Assembly: GCA_963662175.1 (NCBI GenBank)
Contig: OY759215.1
Location: 29,948,066-30,012,065, forward strand
Direction of reading: 5' to 3'
Source: Aradus depressus
Lineage: Eukaryota > Arthropoda > Insecta > Hemiptera > Aradidae
Length of the DNA stretch: 64,000 nucleotides
Below the pieces are notes generated by a model. The model worked only from the letters and a program-made list of their open reading frames with translations, had not been told where the DNA came from and searched no databases. A program made the translations under genes and the position numbers. Every line of letters begins with the position of its first letter. The stretch's first letter is position 1. Of the stretch, positions 15,401 to 25,336 are shown piece after piece.

Positions 15401-17602
15401 TTACTGTTCTAGAAAATTTTATGAATTCTTATAGGTCTCAATTTAACTATGATCTAGAACTAACTAGAAGTTCTACAAATGATAACTTTATCTAAAACAA
15501 TTTTTTATATGAAAAATTAACTTTTAAACATGCAACGAACGCAACAGGTTTATTGAATAAATATGAACAAATGAGCAAAATTAATAAATCGGTAAACAAG
15601 GAACAAGTAAATTCGAATATTACAGGTTACAAAATAGAACCTGCCCCATGTCAACAATGAATACCTGAAAGATTCAGTTCGTAACAATATTATAAAAGTT
15701 ATTTCTAATATGTTAATGCAATAATCTGTCAATTTAATGATTCTAGATCCTGCAGGTAAATGCTAGAAGCAAAGCTAATCCAGGAAGACAGACGTGCCAG
15801 TGTATGTTACCTTCCTTTCGTTTTAAATGATCGATATTAATGTATTATAGTTAGTTATTATGACTCATGCCCGGGCTTTAACTACGAAGTAATATCGTTT
15901 AATACCAGAGCGCTCTTTTGTCAAGAGCTCGACTCTACTGTGGGAGTCCTGAATTTTGCCTACCCTATATTTGTATTCACCTAGGGCAGGGATCTTTAAC
16001 GAGTACCTGATATCGTACAGGCTCGGGACCATCGTTTTACTAATCACCCAGATAAAATAAACTAAGGGCCTCGGCCGTGTTTCGAACCGACGATCTTGAG
16101 CTCAGAAGGCAAGCACGCATACCAATGAGCTACCGGAGCTCTCTTAATATATTATATAACAGGGAAAATCCAATAATTTTGGGCTGGGACGCACCATTTT
16201 TGAAATATTTTCTCAAAACTAAAAACATTGAATATACTTTATGTGTTGCTGCACTGTCTCAGTTTAACACATCTGCAAGGTCTGCTTTTCAAACATTTTC
16301 TAAAAACCGAGCACGGCTAATTTCAGATTTTGAAAATTTTGAGAATAGTGCGATGACAAACATAAACGGGTGATGTTGCACAAACGCAAGGTGCACCCGA
16401 AAAATAAAGAGTAATAATAAAAGTGGATGAATTGACGAAAGGACTTTTTTAAATGAAATAACTTTAGCAGCACTGTCTCATTTAATACATCTGTCTCTGT
16501 TTGATATATGTCATAGAACTTGCGCAAATGCTAGCGAAGCGAGACCTGGTGGCCTAGTCTAACATAATCAATTTTCAAGGAGTAAATTATAGTACATTAT
16601 GCTGAATTCTCGGATTCTTTGTTCTAGAGAATAATTATTTATTTTATTTGTATTGTAAATAATTATTTTTATTTATGTGTTTGTTTTTAATATTATGACT
16701 CATGCCAGGGCTTTAACTACGAGGTCTTCCGTCGCTCTGGTGGACATGAGTCCGACTCTACTGTGTGAGTCCTAAATTTTAATAGAATCAAACTTCAAAT
16801 CAAGGAAGATGGTTTTATAGAGATATTTTTAAGGGAAACAGAAGAAGCTAAATTAAAAACTTCGAACACCTCATGCTGCTATCGGTTTCAATTATTGTGA
16901 AATTTATGTTTAAAATTTTATTTTGTTCACATGTTAACCAAAGGAGAGTCAATATTTCTGAAGACATTTCGATTGTATTTCTGACTTTTTAACTTTTCGC
17001 ATTGTTTGAATGTCTTAAGAATGAAACAAGATATTGAAAAAGGATTTCACCATCGACTTAGGCATCATGTAACAATTGAAATTAATATTATGTAACAATA
17101 GAATTTTTCATTTTTCAGAGATACCTCGAGAACAAAAAGAGATATGAAAATAGATTACAACACCATTTTAAGAGTTAAAACTGAAAAAAAACCTTAATAA
17201 CTGCCGATGAAATTAATGGTTAGATACAACATTTCATACGTTGACCCAAAACACCGTCAGAACAACTCCAACTAATTATCAGCCAGATCGGCCTAGAAGG
17301 TGGATTCAACGCAAAAACTCTAATAAATGCTTAAGAAATGAATAATCGACATGAAATATTATATAAGACTGAGAAGTTACTGGAGTAAGACAACTGTTGA
17401 TTTTCAGACAAATTGGTCGAAGAGAAAAAGAATTTAAAGAGAGAATGAAAAATTAGTTGATGAAAAATAATCGAAGCTGTGGAAATACAATGTCGGGGTT
17501 ACACCAATAACTTGTTTGTTAACAGAATCTTGTAAAGTAATGAATATTCATAATCAATATTTAAAATCTTACAATATATATATATATATATATATTCTTA
17601 CA

Positions 17603-17693
<91 letters not shown>

Positions 17694-19902
17694 ATATATA
17701 TATATATATATATGGTTATAATGCAAAATTTACATCTTTTTATAACTGAAACTAAAAGAGAAATCCGAGATTCTATTTGTAAATGTATGTATCTAAACGG
17801 ACATTATATATGAGGTATGTCTATTAAATAACGAGACTGCGATTCTGAAGAATGATAGCTGAATCTGTAAACATTGACAAAGACACAACATAGAAATTAT
17901 TGCGAGAGGATCTTAACATGATAAAAGTTTGTGCAAAGATGGTCCCAAGGGTTCTCACACCAGAGCAAAAAGAACGTCGCAAGGAATGTTGTGTTGACAT
18001 TCTAGAGCAGCATGACGCAGATTCAAACTTGTTTCAAACACTAATCACTTGTGATGGAAATCTGGATCTTTCAGGATATTCCTGAGATCAAAAGACAGTC
18101 ATCACAAAGAATGAAAAAGATCTAAAAAAAAATTTAAAGCCAGGCTCATTGTATTTTTTTTTATATCAAGGGTGTAATTTTGGAAGAATGGGTTCCAGAA
18201 GGCACAAAAGTTAACGTTTATACGCAAGTTTTGATAAAGCTGAGAGAATGAGTCAGGAAGAAACGGCCACAACTGTGGAAAAATGGTTTCATTCTTCACC
18301 AGGACAATGCGCCTGCTCACATAGCACTTTCTGTGAAGCAGTTTTTGACCGAAAAGAACATTACTGCACTTGAACATCCTTCATATTCGCCCGATTTAGC
18401 ACCGTGCGACTTTTATCTTTTCCTAAAAGTGCTTCAAGAAGAAAACGGCGGATGTGTAGAAACAGCTGACAGAAATTGATTTTATCCATGCCTTTGACTA
18501 GTGAAAACAAGACTGCAGCGATGTATTAGTGCAAATGAGGAGTATATTGAAGGAGACAATCATTACAATTGTAATACATATAAATAAAGTTGTTATTTAA
18601 TAGACATACCTCGTATATATAAATATACCTACATACATGTGTGTTCTCTTATAGATTGTTTACATATCGTGCAATGTAAAATTTATCACATATTGAATAA
18701 ACAAAAACATAAGTATATATCTTTCAATTAATTAGGTAAAGTTCAAAAGTATTGGATGAAGCCAGGCTAGGGCAACATATATCGTGTGTAACCACACTTG
18801 GTCAGTCTCAGCCTGGCCCAACCACCTGGTCAACATTCGCCTATCGTACGTAACTGGCATTAGGATAAATGGATAGTGAAGTAACAAGAGCATGGAAACT
18901 AAAAGATGTCCATGAGTACAAAGTATCTGTCATTGGCTCCTTCAGTTCTCAGTTGGTGGGGCAGTATGAAGATGATCTTCCAGATCTCGGGGTTTTTGCC
19001 ATGTCCGTGACATATCACATTTATGAATGTGCTAAAATGTAATATTAGGGGAGCAACGTCTTCAATGCTAAAATTTAAAGAAAAAATTCATCAACTATGT
19101 TTTCGCTCTCTGTTTGAAGCCAATCTACCGATTCGCTTGAAAATCAGTAGATGTCTTGCTCAGGGACTTCTGAAACCCCTTAGACCATATTCCGTGTTAA
19201 TATACTCGTTACATCGTCAGATATAAGGGTTTTTGAGTATTACTCCTCTCCTCTGGTCCCTCCTGTAATTCACCTCTTCCCTTCGGTCGATGGGTTTGAA
19301 AGTCGATAGATAAAATTCCGATGAAAACTCAACATCGAATTTCTGAACGATTACATAATTTTCCCTATACTTCTTATAGCTGGGGAAGTAAAAAGATTTA
19401 TCCCGACTTCTTAAATGTATATTGAGATATAACCTTGAATTGTGGGAATCGGCAAAGAAACTCTATATAATCAATTCAGTCTATAGTAGATATACCATTC
19501 TACGTTTCGGATCTAACACTACAAACATACTTACATATACCGTAAATTCAATCAAATACTATAGACAGATACAAAGAATTTCCCTCCAAATTTGCAGATT
19601 ATCAGAAAAAAACACATTCAATATATTTCTACTATTACATCCAACAATCACAAACGCTGACTGGATCGGAAATGGCAGAGAGACCTTCAGTGCCCCTAAC
19701 TCAGGGAGTCACGCACTTGTATCATAGGATTAACTGTTTAACAGATCCACTAGTAACAATTTTTATTTAGGTTCTTATGGAATAAACAAACCAATTAAAA
19801 TAATATTCAAGCATTAATACTGTCAATAACAGAACTAACCTCAGAGAAGACGAGGGTTGTTGTGAGACAGAATGTGGCGAGGAATGCGAGGAACAAGTTC
19901 AT
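238..19902 (-). CDS. Gene A: trypsin-like serine protease zymogen, 5 exons seen, 3' end outside the window
   Basis: A secreted S1A serine protease, spliced from exons 19902-19840, 6478-6322, 4671-4509, 3390-3182 and 443-238; the joined part is 266 residues. In order: a hydrophobic signal peptide (about residues 1-20); an acidic pro-segment with a Cys cluster (RCKPCVCG); an activation site after Arg in GIRIIGG; the His motif TAAHC (exon 3); the Asp motif DNDIALVRL (exon 4); and KDACQ (exon 5), whose Asp is position 189 of a trypsin-type pocket, implying cleavage after Lys or Arg. The exon with catalytic Ser (GDSGGP) and the C-terminus lie beyond base 1. All junctions are GT-AG and phases agree (0, 1, 2, 1, 0). 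Intron 1 is 13.4 kb, so a further small exon there cannot be excluded. Structure and sequence make it a paralogue of gene B at 39-54 kb. The physiological substrate (digestion, immunity or other) cannot be told. Confidence 0.93.
444..3181 (-). other. Gene A intron 4
   Basis: GT-AG intron of 2.7 kb. It holds one eroded SINE (about 2505-2696). The rest, AT-rich with short A and T runs, shows nothing recognisable. Confidence 0.85.
2505..2696 (+). mobile_element. Degenerate tRNA-derived SINE copy
   Basis: It keeps an A-box-like TAGCTCAGAGG, the body motif GCACGCCGTCCTTCG, GCACTCTGGTAGTAGGCGA and the tail CCCGGGCATGAGTCAC. The B-box part and the middle of the body are deleted. Same family as the intact copy at 63.6 kb. 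Confidence 0.8.
3182..3390 (-). CDS. Gene A exon 4: catalytic Asp
   Basis: The acceptor is tttgctcag and the donor CCCA|gtaagt. The exon contains DNDIALVRL with the catalytic Asp and ends after MPACLPPPS, where the Cys is the usual partner of the pro-region Cys. It ends in phase 1, as does gene B exon 4. Confidence 0.96.
3469..3735 (+). mobile_element. tRNA-derived SINE, diverged copy
   Basis: Starts GAGGGCGCCGGTAGCTCAG (A box). A B box GTTCGAAACC and the body (ATGGGACGTT, GATGTCAGGTACTCG, GCTCTGGTAGTAG) are present but diverged; the tail is lost. It lies in intron 3 of gene A, antisense to the gene. Confidence 0.85.
3885..4135 (+). mobile_element. 3' end of a non-LTR retrotransposon or related repeat
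   Basis: A GC-richer 250-bp block without an intact frame. It ends in CCACCGAGGTGCACCC followed by an A-rich (AAATAAT)-like tail, as in polyA-type retroposons. A similar GGTGCACCC plus A-rich tail occurs at 16.39 kb, so this may be a common 3' end. The family assignment is inferred. Confidence 0.45.
4509..4671 (-). CDS. Gene A exon 3: activation site and catalytic His
   Basis: Codes VCGVSNKGIRIIGG through LTAAHCVHG. IIGG is the new N-terminus after activation, and the His in TAAHC is the first triad residue. The length, 163 nt, is identical to gene B exon 3, and the exon ends in phase 2 at the same codon position. Confidence 0.96.
5451..6197. mobile_element. 747-bp non-autonomous DNA transposon with inverted ends
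   Basis: The left end AAGGCCGTATTACACCTGCC is the inverted complement, with a few mismatches, of the right end (GGCAGGTGTTATACTGCCTT). The similarity runs on into TCGGCCGAGT motifs inside both ends. There is no transposase frame. The flanks are A-rich, so a short target duplication cannot be assigned. A PIF/Harbinger-like origin is possible but not shown. It sits in intron 2 of gene A. Confidence 0.65.
6322..6478 (-). CDS. Gene A exon 2: acidic pro-segment
   Basis: A tttcag acceptor before 6478 and a TGCG|gtaagt donor at 6322 give 52 codons plus one base. The peptide is rich in Glu and Pro (EDTEIKHELSPFEENK...) and ends in QSRCKPC. Gene B has no equivalent acidic stretch. One of the Cys probably ties the pro-segment to the protease domain after activation, as in chymotrypsinogen-like zymogens. 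Confidence 0.88.
6881..7211 (+). mobile_element. tRNA-derived SINE, near full length
   Basis: Head GCGCCGGTAGCTCAGTGG (A box) with a slightly changed B box (GGGTTTGAAATCC). The body has CCGTCCTTCGGATGGGACGT, the CTACCCTAGG motif and TCTGGTAGTAGGCGATATGA. The tail is CCGGGCATGAGTCAT. Confidence 0.92.
8940..9345 (+). repeat. Family B modular repeat, long copy
   Basis: Contains two successive modules, each with a near-identical core: ATGAATGTATC or a variant, GAAATTT.ATATG, then ATTAATTTTCAGC and AAATCGGCC, then GGAAGG and an A-rich CTCTAATAACTGCC joint. It ends next to a (TA)n tract. No coding potential. Confidence 0.8.
10499..10829 (+). mobile_element. tRNA-derived SINE with 13-bp target duplication
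   Basis: A full-length family member, head AGGGCGCCGGTAGCTC. It is flanked by perfect direct repeats AAAAGAATGAATA at 10486-10498 and 10830-10842, which shows insertion by target-primed reverse transcription. The tail ends in AATAATTAACT. Confidence 0.93.
11101..11149 (-). ncRNA. Degenerate hammerhead-like motif
   Basis: On the minus strand CCCTGATAC is followed by a possible stem (GACC/GGTC), CGAAA and GTCCTGCAG. The CTGANGA box is altered to CTGATAC, so activity is unlikely. It is in sense orientation within intron 1 of gene A. Confidence 0.3.
11915..12088 (-). mobile_element. tRNA-derived SINE, 3'-truncated
   Basis: On the minus strand: GAGGGCGCC..GTAGCTCAG head, TTGAGCTCA, CCGTCCTTCGGACGGGACAT and GTACTCGTTAAAGAC. 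The last third is missing. An adjacent CACCTAGGG(A)TCTAAGCA motif recurs at 23.55 and 23.82 kb. Confidence 0.8.
12600..13275 (-). repeat. Family B repeat, one short piece and one long copy
   Basis: At 12600-12655 and 12915-13275 (minus strand). Both read ACTTCCCCAGCTATACGAAGT or a variant, followed by CCGATT..ATAA and CAGAAATT. The long copy continues with TGTCTCTGTGTGAGTG, AACTCCCGAT and the GAAGGG-AAGGGG joint. Confidence 0.75.
13656..13795 (+). repeat. Perfect 70-bp tandem duplication
   Basis: Units 13656-13725 and 13726-13795 are identical, starting CCCTACAATCCTCC and ending GTGTTCAAAG. Identity of both copies in non-coding DNA implies a very recent duplication or an assembly artefact. 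Confidence 0.97.
13869..14204 (+). mobile_element. tRNA-derived SINE, near full length
   Basis: Head GAGAGCGCCGGTAGCTCAG and the usual body and tail (GGGCATGAGTCAC). An AATTATAT octamer occurs on both sides of the copy, a possible target duplication, but the left one is a few bases away from the head. Confidence 0.9.
15850..16143 (-). mobile_element. tRNA-derived SINE with target duplication
   Basis: Minus-strand copy: the tail CCCGGGCATGAGTCATAAT lies at the left and the head (AGAGAGCTCCGGTAGCTCA) at the right. Flanks TTAATGTATTATA (15837-15849) and TTAATATATTATA (16144-16156) match in 12 of 13 bases. Confidence 0.9.
16696..16783 (-). mobile_element. 5'-truncated SINE (tail only)
   Basis: Only the last quarter of the SINE remains: GACTCATGCC..GGCTTTAACTAC, TCGCTCTGGTGGACATGAG and GACTCTACTGTG, read on the minus strand. 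5' truncation is expected for retroposons. Confidence 0.8.
17120..17420 (+). repeat. Family B repeat, eroded
   Basis: Two decayed modules: CTTAATAACTGCCGATG and AACTCTAATAAATGC, each followed by GAAAT and, further on, TTTTCAGACAAATTGG or ATCAGCCAGATCGGCC. Confidence 0.55.
17572..17713. repeat. (TA)n microsatellite
   Basis: About 140 bp of almost pure TA repeats with two short interruptions. Length is likely to vary between individuals and assemblies. Confidence 0.98.
17811..18613 (+). mobile_element. Internally deleted mariner element with intact ends
   Basis: Inverted ends read YGAGGTATGTCTATTAAATA at the left and inverted at the right, and TA lies directly outside both. Inside is a transposase remnant from 17900: residues like KVCAKMVPRVLTPEQKE and an ITCDG block (first catalytic Asp), then after frameshifts HQDNAPAH (second Asp) and YSPDLAPCDF (third). 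This is the mariner DD34D pattern. The element is about 800 bp against about 1.3 kb for complete mariners; the N-terminal DNA-binding third is deleted. Not autonomous. Confidence 0.9.
17900..18470 (+). pseudogene. mariner transposase pseudogene
   Basis: The frame opens at 17900 and ends at a stop after LDLSGYS (18085). The remaining catalytic region continues in other frames to about 18470. All three Asp-bearing motifs of the DD34D core are present, but the helix-turn-helix region is absent and the frame is broken, so no active enzyme is made. Confidence 0.85.
19225..19392 (-). repeat. Family B repeat fragment
   Basis: Minus strand: TACTTCCCCAGCTATAAGAA, CATAGG..AAATTATGTAATCG, TTCAGAAATTCGATGTTGAG, then the joint with GAAGAGG. 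It lies just downstream of gene A exon 1, inside intron 1. Confidence 0.75.
19840..19902 (-). CDS. Gene A exon 1: signal peptide
   Basis: Starts at the ATG 19902-19900 (MNLFLAFLATFCL...) and ends at a GAG|gttagt donor in phase 0, coding 21 residues. The run of Leu, Ala, Phe and Thr is a typical eukaryotic secretion signal. The start is favoured because a TATA box lies 38 bp upstream, which would give a very short 5' UTR. Confidence 0.88.
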
Positions 19903-19933
19903 GGTGTGTTGTGGAGCCACTTCTTGGAGGGCA

Positions 19934-19940
19934 TTATATA
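19934..19940 (-). promoter_or_regulatory. TATA box of gene A
   Basis: TATATAA on the minus strand begins 38 bp before the ATG, within a locally GC-richer upstream stretch (about 19930-20070). A start site about 30 bp downstream would leave a 5' UTR of only about 8-12 nt. No TCAGT initiator is visible there; CCACAAC is the nearest candidate. Confidence 0.6.
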
Positions 19941-19949
19941 GCCTTGGTG

Positions 19950-22900
19950 AAATCAGGGTCAGCTGGAGAGGGGGAGTCTTCCTTCTCCAGATGGTACTGG
20001 ACAGGGGAGGCGGCCACTCGTCCTGCAGCAGGACCTCATCACCCATCAGCTGGAGTCCACTCAACACTGGTAAAACCAAACAACAAACTTGAGTAGCACA
20101 TCGTTGAACAGGTTAGCTGTCTTATAACCCCCTAGAAGAAATATCACAAAAATAACACATCCAAAAAATTTCGCGAGCAGCGTCAAGTGCGAGTTGGGAC
20201 TCGGCCGATACGGGTTACGTAACCTCACTATTTTTCCAGTGCTATCTATTTGTGCTAGAATGACACAAATATTTGGGAAAGCTGATTGTTCACTATATTT
20301 CAAATTTTTATTAGGATACTTTCGGAAAAAAAGCGCGTTTATCGTTAATCAATGATTGTTTAGCAGATTAACATTCAGCTGATTATTGTTAGCAATGGTT
20401 TGAAGTAACAACCTCAGACGGGATATATCGGCGGCAGGAAGAGCTACATTAGTAAAACAAGTGAAAAAAACAGATTTAGCGTCGCTAAAATCTGATGGCA
20501 ATTTTTAACTTACCTCAGCTAAGACTTCTTTAACAGCAAAAATAATAATTCGAAATTTTTCGAAAAATGATCTGAAAACTATTATTTATAAACGATAGAA
20601 ATATTTGATCTTGAGTTGAATTATTGATTAAACGACACTTCAGAAATATTATTAGGACTACCTATTTCTTTTGATTCTTCCACCGTGTCTAAGCTCGTGT
20701 CACTACTGCAAAAACTATACACTGCCAAAACATATCAAAAAAGTACCCAATGAACTTGACATACTGATGGGCAAAAGAGCTATTTCTGTGTAGCTGCTAC
20801 CTTCTATTACTGCTACTTTAAATTGCAGCTACAACTGTAGAACTGGTATCTTATCGAAACTGAGAATCGAACCATGGAACATCGACCTTACCTGGCTGGT
20901 AGGCTAAAAAATATACCAGCAGACCAAAACTATTTGTTATTTTATAATGTATATTGTCGGATTACCCTCCTTACTTATGCTCTTAGTTAGATATTGTGAC
21001 TCAGGCCTTATAATCATTTACATTTTTTATATAATTTCTATCTATTTTAACTTACATCTACCTGTTTTCTTACTTCGTCCTTCTCAACGGTGTTTTAATT
21101 TAGCTTCCTCTCTAGTTTTTTATGTTGTAACATTCCTAATAAATATTTTAATAATAATAATTAATGTGATTGTTTCAAAGATTGAACGATTTTGTACTTA
21201 CAGATTTCATCAAGGGTTTGGAAAAGAAATCTTATAAACGCTTACCGTCTGTACCAGCGGATCTTCTAATCATTAGTGTTACTTCTACTTCATTTCCAAA
21301 CAAAAAAAAATTAAATAAAAATATTTTTAAAAACTGTACATATTGATAAATTCATATTACTTCTATTTTGTTATTGTTAGCTTAAGACTTCACTCGTGTG
21401 TCCGCCGTTTGTTAGGTTATGAGTTCACCGTTCCCTCTGGATCCGCTCCTGGAAGAAGAAGTAGGCAGGGAGCCGAGGAAGTGAGTACATAGCACATGGA
21501 AACTCAGCCATTTACCAAAGAAAAAACATTTAAAATAAATAATAATAGTAATCATAATAACTTAGCCTCACCTTCATTATTTTCGCTTCAATAGTGTAAC
21601 AATGAGATTCAAAAGGCATCATATTATCTTTTCCATCTGTAAATGATTCTTTCACGTTTCTAGCTTTTTCCAATCCACCCAATATTGTTTGAATCGGCCA
21701 AACCCAAGAATTGACAGCACCTGTCAGCAATTTTTTTAACTTCTCAGAAATTTATGGAAGGTACAATAGAAATGAATGAGAATGACATAAATATCAAACA
21801 ACATACTAAATAATAATATGAAAATAGATAACTATTAAAAAAAATTAAATGCATAAAAATTGTCATTAAACTGAAAGAAGTAAAAGTTATTATAAAATAT
21901 AAAAGTACAAAACTGAATTAATTTAAAGTATTGTGTGTTGGTAACAACCGGTGGTAGAGATTATGACGGCAGTGTTGCCAATCGCACAGATATCTTTTGT
22001 TGTCTATTACTTTTTCAATATCAAATTATTTCTTGTAATTTTCAACATCATCAATTCTGTTCATTTCCGTTTTACTTACATCAAATTAGTTATTAACTAC
22101 AATATTTTTTTTTATAGATTTAAAAAATTACTAAGCATGGTGCACTATACCTGAAAATATAAGAAATATGTAAGTATGAAAAATACATTTTTATCAAATA
22201 CTAATGAGACTAAGTCAGGACGAATTATATATGCAATATGTTTTTAATGCGAGTACATTCAATTGTTTCTATCGTTTTTAATGGACAATAATTATTTTTT
22301 TGCTATTATCTTTATGATGTCATGACCTTTTCCTACAGATTTCTGGCTGATTGAGATTGAGTATGCCCTATGGCTCATCGAGTAGAAGGCTGGAAGGACA
22401 ATTTTAGGTAGATGTATTTCTATATCTATTATCGGATTTCTGTGAAAGTTAAATTTAAATTTGTTACAAGTAATGTTAATTCCTAAATCAAGCAAGAGAG
22501 GGGGAGAAACCCATTTGGTTGTTCTTTCGGACGTCCTGACGCAAGCTATATTAATTTTAAAATAATATTTTATATTACAGAAACATTCTATATTATCTAT
22601 AGAAACAAACATGCCGTTATTTATTTCTCAGAACCCTTCAATTTGATATCCTATTCCACTATGTAGATACTAAAGCATGTTCTTTTTAATGACAGTGATT
22701 TCTTTGTTTAGCCTGAGCGTGCCCACAGACAGACATAGAGACTCACAGCCGAAAACAAAAGTTCTCATTGAACTAAAAAACCTTAAAAATGGAATGAACT
22801 TATATTTTCTGGGCGAAAATTTATTGTACCAAAATTGGACTGATCGAATTTCAGATAACTGGAGACTACTGTATATGTATGTACATAGAATTGTTTTTCC

Positions 22901-23360
22901 TTTTCCCTTGATCTTTAACACTTTTATTGATGTTAAAAAAAAAAGCTTGTCACTTCAAAGATTGTGATAAAAAGAAAAAGAAAAACCGACCTAAATATTC
23001 ATGAAAAGTATTTTTCTTTATACTTCCTCATGAATTATGTATACCTCCTCGCAAAACTGACGTCATATTTTTCCTTTTGACAAATACAGGGTACCTTAGA
23101 TTTTCTGTATATTTAATTTAATTTGTTGTTTCTTGCTGAGTTTTACAAACACTGGAATCATATTCAATGCTTTATTTATTTACAAGACATATCAATTTCG
23201 CAATAAACCCAATAGGAACGCTAGTTCTTTACACACCTCACTATAATTTACATTTTGACGTCAATAGACTTTTGGCAACTGTATAATAATGTAGGCGAAA
23301 TAAAATTTCAACTAATATAGACCAAGTGATTATACATGTATCACCTGCGAAGGCGAAAGT
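19950..23360. other. Intergenic stretch upstream of gene A, no gene seen
   Basis: The first 120 bp are GC-richer (gene A promoter region). Beyond that the DNA is AT-rich, with short open frames lacking coding character. A stretch at 13.44-13.55 kb (ATGATTGTT, GCTGATT) has a weak echo at 20.34-20.40 kb. Nothing else is recognised. Confidence 0.7.
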
Positions 23361-23364
23361 TATT

Positions 23365-23850
23365 TTTGTAGTAAAAATTATCGAAAGGCTTTTAATTTTT
23401 TTTTTTTTATGTACGGATGCTAAGAACAAAAGAAAACAAACACAAAAATAAATTAACAGTTTGAACATGTCAATGTCAATATTATTGAAATATTTCTATA
23501 ATAACTTGAAACCAACTCAAAGTCTTAGATATACTGGTGGGATGGTGTGTACCCCTAGGGACCTAAGCAGTCAATGCTCTAATTCTTTCCCTATTTTTGT
23601 AGTAAAAATGATTGAGTAATTAATTATCTTTTTTTTTCAGTTTTATGTACCTATGTCATGAAGGACGAAAGAAAAGAAACACACGAGAATAAAAGATCAG
23701 TTTGAACGTTTCAATATTATTGACATTGACGCACTCACTCAATCACGGAGGAGAATTGAGTAGCCTTACTGAGGATCTTGGAGGCAAAGCCTTAGATATA
23801 CTGGGTGGGATGCGTGTACATCTAGGGACCTAAACATAATGATCTTATCC
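23365..23850 (+). repeat. Diverged tandem duplication (unit about 230-260 bp)
   Basis: Both halves run through TTTTTGTAGTAAAAAT, ATGTAC, GTTTGAACRTKTCAAT, AATATTATTGA and AGATATACTGG followed by a CTAGGGACCTAA block (23525-23580 and 23795-23840). Confidence 0.65.
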
Positions 23851-24379
23851 CTTCTCTGTTAGCGAGTCCTAAATGTCACGTAACCTGGTTTAATTAGGGT
23901 AGGTATCTTTAATTACTATAGTGAGTGGTTAAGTAAACTAGCCAATTCGGGATAATAACCCTGGATCTCGATGACAAAACATGTAAATCAAAGGTGACAC
24001 TCAAAGGAGAAAATAATACAACGAAGAGAAACGATTAAGGAGGGAAGAAGAAGAGGATTTCGATACTCTCTGTAATGTGTGAAACAAAGGACATACAAGT
24101 GGTTCGATAAAACCAAATTACAAGTCTTTTAATAACCATTAAATTTTCATTAGTTCACAAGTAACATTTTTACAGTTTCACTCTTTAATAAATAAAGGTT
24201 GAAATAAAAAAAAAGTTTGGCCTTTAGGTCTCCGGAAATATTTATTTTTTCTAATTCTGTTCATGTTTTGCCCATCCGGGCATTTTAAAAACGTTTGGCC
24301 TTGTTTATAATAATTATATCAATAAACTATCAAATTTAATTAAAAATATTTGTCAACCATCTTAAAATTTAAGTTATTT

Positions 24380-24459
24380 ATGTCTAATCAATCTCCATCA
24401 AGTGACCACTGATAAATCTGAACAGATCAGTGGTCGCAGAGTGGAGAATGATTAGACAT
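24380..24459. repeat. Hairpin with 34-nt arms
   Basis: Arms 24380-24413 and 24426-24459 are inverted complements with a few mismatches (ATGTCTAATCA ... TGATTAGACAT; GACCACTGAT at the loop side). The loop is 12 nt. It could be a short foldback element. Confidence 0.8.
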
Positions 24460-25034
24460 AGATATTTTAAAGTAGTAAATTAATGAAAAGATTATTTAAA
24501 ATAAATATGGGCACGTTCTTCAATAGAAGAAGAAATCAATTTATTGGCCAGACTTTTAAATGCCTTTCACAAAAATTACCAAATATAATGAAAATATTAC
24601 AACAGGCAAGACTCTTTGAATCTATTAGTTCACTATAATGCCGGCAGGCAGCATGTCCTTCTTTCCACCTCGCACTTTGAGGACCACTCATGTACACTTT
24701 CAAAGTATACATTTTTATCAATGTTAGGCTGGCGTACATTCAACTTGTTGACATTCTAAATTGAACAATTTTCACTTCCGATTAACGAGACCTTCTTTTA
24801 AACAAATGTTAGAAACAATTATCTCTCTTTCCTCTAAAGTACATTTATTCAAGAGTTTCCTCTAGAAATCAGTTTTTATCAACACGAGTGAACACAAAAC
24901 TAGTCGTACTTCCCCAGAACGAACCTTTGGCTCCCCTTTCAAAACTAGTCGACCCCATCTGGGCTAGTTATCATTAGTTGACATAGAACCGTCTAAATGC
25001 TCATACTAAATTCATTACATGGGCAGTTATTAGA

Positions 25035-25140
25035 GTTTTTGAGTTGATCCCTCCCTTCTCTTCGGCCGATTCCCCAGAAAATTGATAGTTGTGGTTCTTA
25101 TGGGGTTTTGTATAAAATATTGTGTCGCAACATTCATTAC
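25035..25140 (-). repeat. Family B repeat fragment
   Basis: Minus strand: ATGAATGTTGCGACACAATA, CCCCATAAGAACC, TTTTCTGGGGAATCGGCCGA, then GAAGGGAGGG. Another piece lies at 25375-25500. Confidence 0.6.
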
Positions 25141-25204
25141 TAAAGCAATTATTATATGTAGAAGGAAATCGAGGTTCTGTCGTGAAAAAGAAAATTCAAA
25201 ATTT

Positions 25205-25245
25205 GGCCAACGTTTCGAAAACTCTTAATTTTCTTCTTCAGGGCC
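25205..25245 (-). ncRNA. Hammerhead ribozyme motif, canonical core
   Basis: Minus strand: GGCC, CTGAAGA (25241-25235), a stem II hairpin with arms GAAAA/TTTTC, GAAA, stem III palindrome ACGT, cleavage-site U, then GGCC. The flanking GGCC/GGCC can form a 4-bp stem I. All core nucleotides are intact. Stem III is too short to close on itself but can pair between two copies. Cleavage would fall after the U at 25209. A foldback at 25281-25336 (arms GTGAGTTTGTGTCCAGTA) lies just outside. Confidence 0.72.
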
Positions 25246-25280
25246 TTATAAAGACTTGAGTGGATTTGTGTGGTGAAGAT

Positions 25281-25336
25281 GTGAGTTTGTGTCCAGTATA
25301 GTACTGCTCCAGCACTGTACTGGACACAAACTCACA
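25281..25336. repeat. Foldback hairpin next to a hammerhead motif
   Basis: GTGAGTTTGTGTCCAGTA is followed, after a short loop, by its inverted complement TACTGGACACAAACTCAC. It belongs to the same repeat as the hammerhead at 25205-25245, which has a relative at 46.2 kb. Confidence 0.85.

Larger units (their letters stand above)
6479..19839 (-). other. Gene A intron 1 (13.4 kb)
   Basis: A single large intron between the signal-peptide exon and the pro-segment exon. It carries six SINE copies, at least four family B pieces, a mariner remnant, a 70-bp tandem duplication and a long TA tract. No further exon with good splice sites and protease similarity was seen. Stretches 7215-8940, 9350-10480, 11150-11850 and 14205-15830 show nothing recognisable. 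Confidence 0.8.

Noticed and set aside
17516..17749. Tyr-Ile repeat open frame
   Set aside because: Translation of the (TA)n microsatellite.
22677..22967. 96-codon frame starting with a signal-like sequence
   Set aside because: The middle resembles dispersed-repeat DNA (CACAGACAGACATAGAGACT) and there is no donor or recognised domain.
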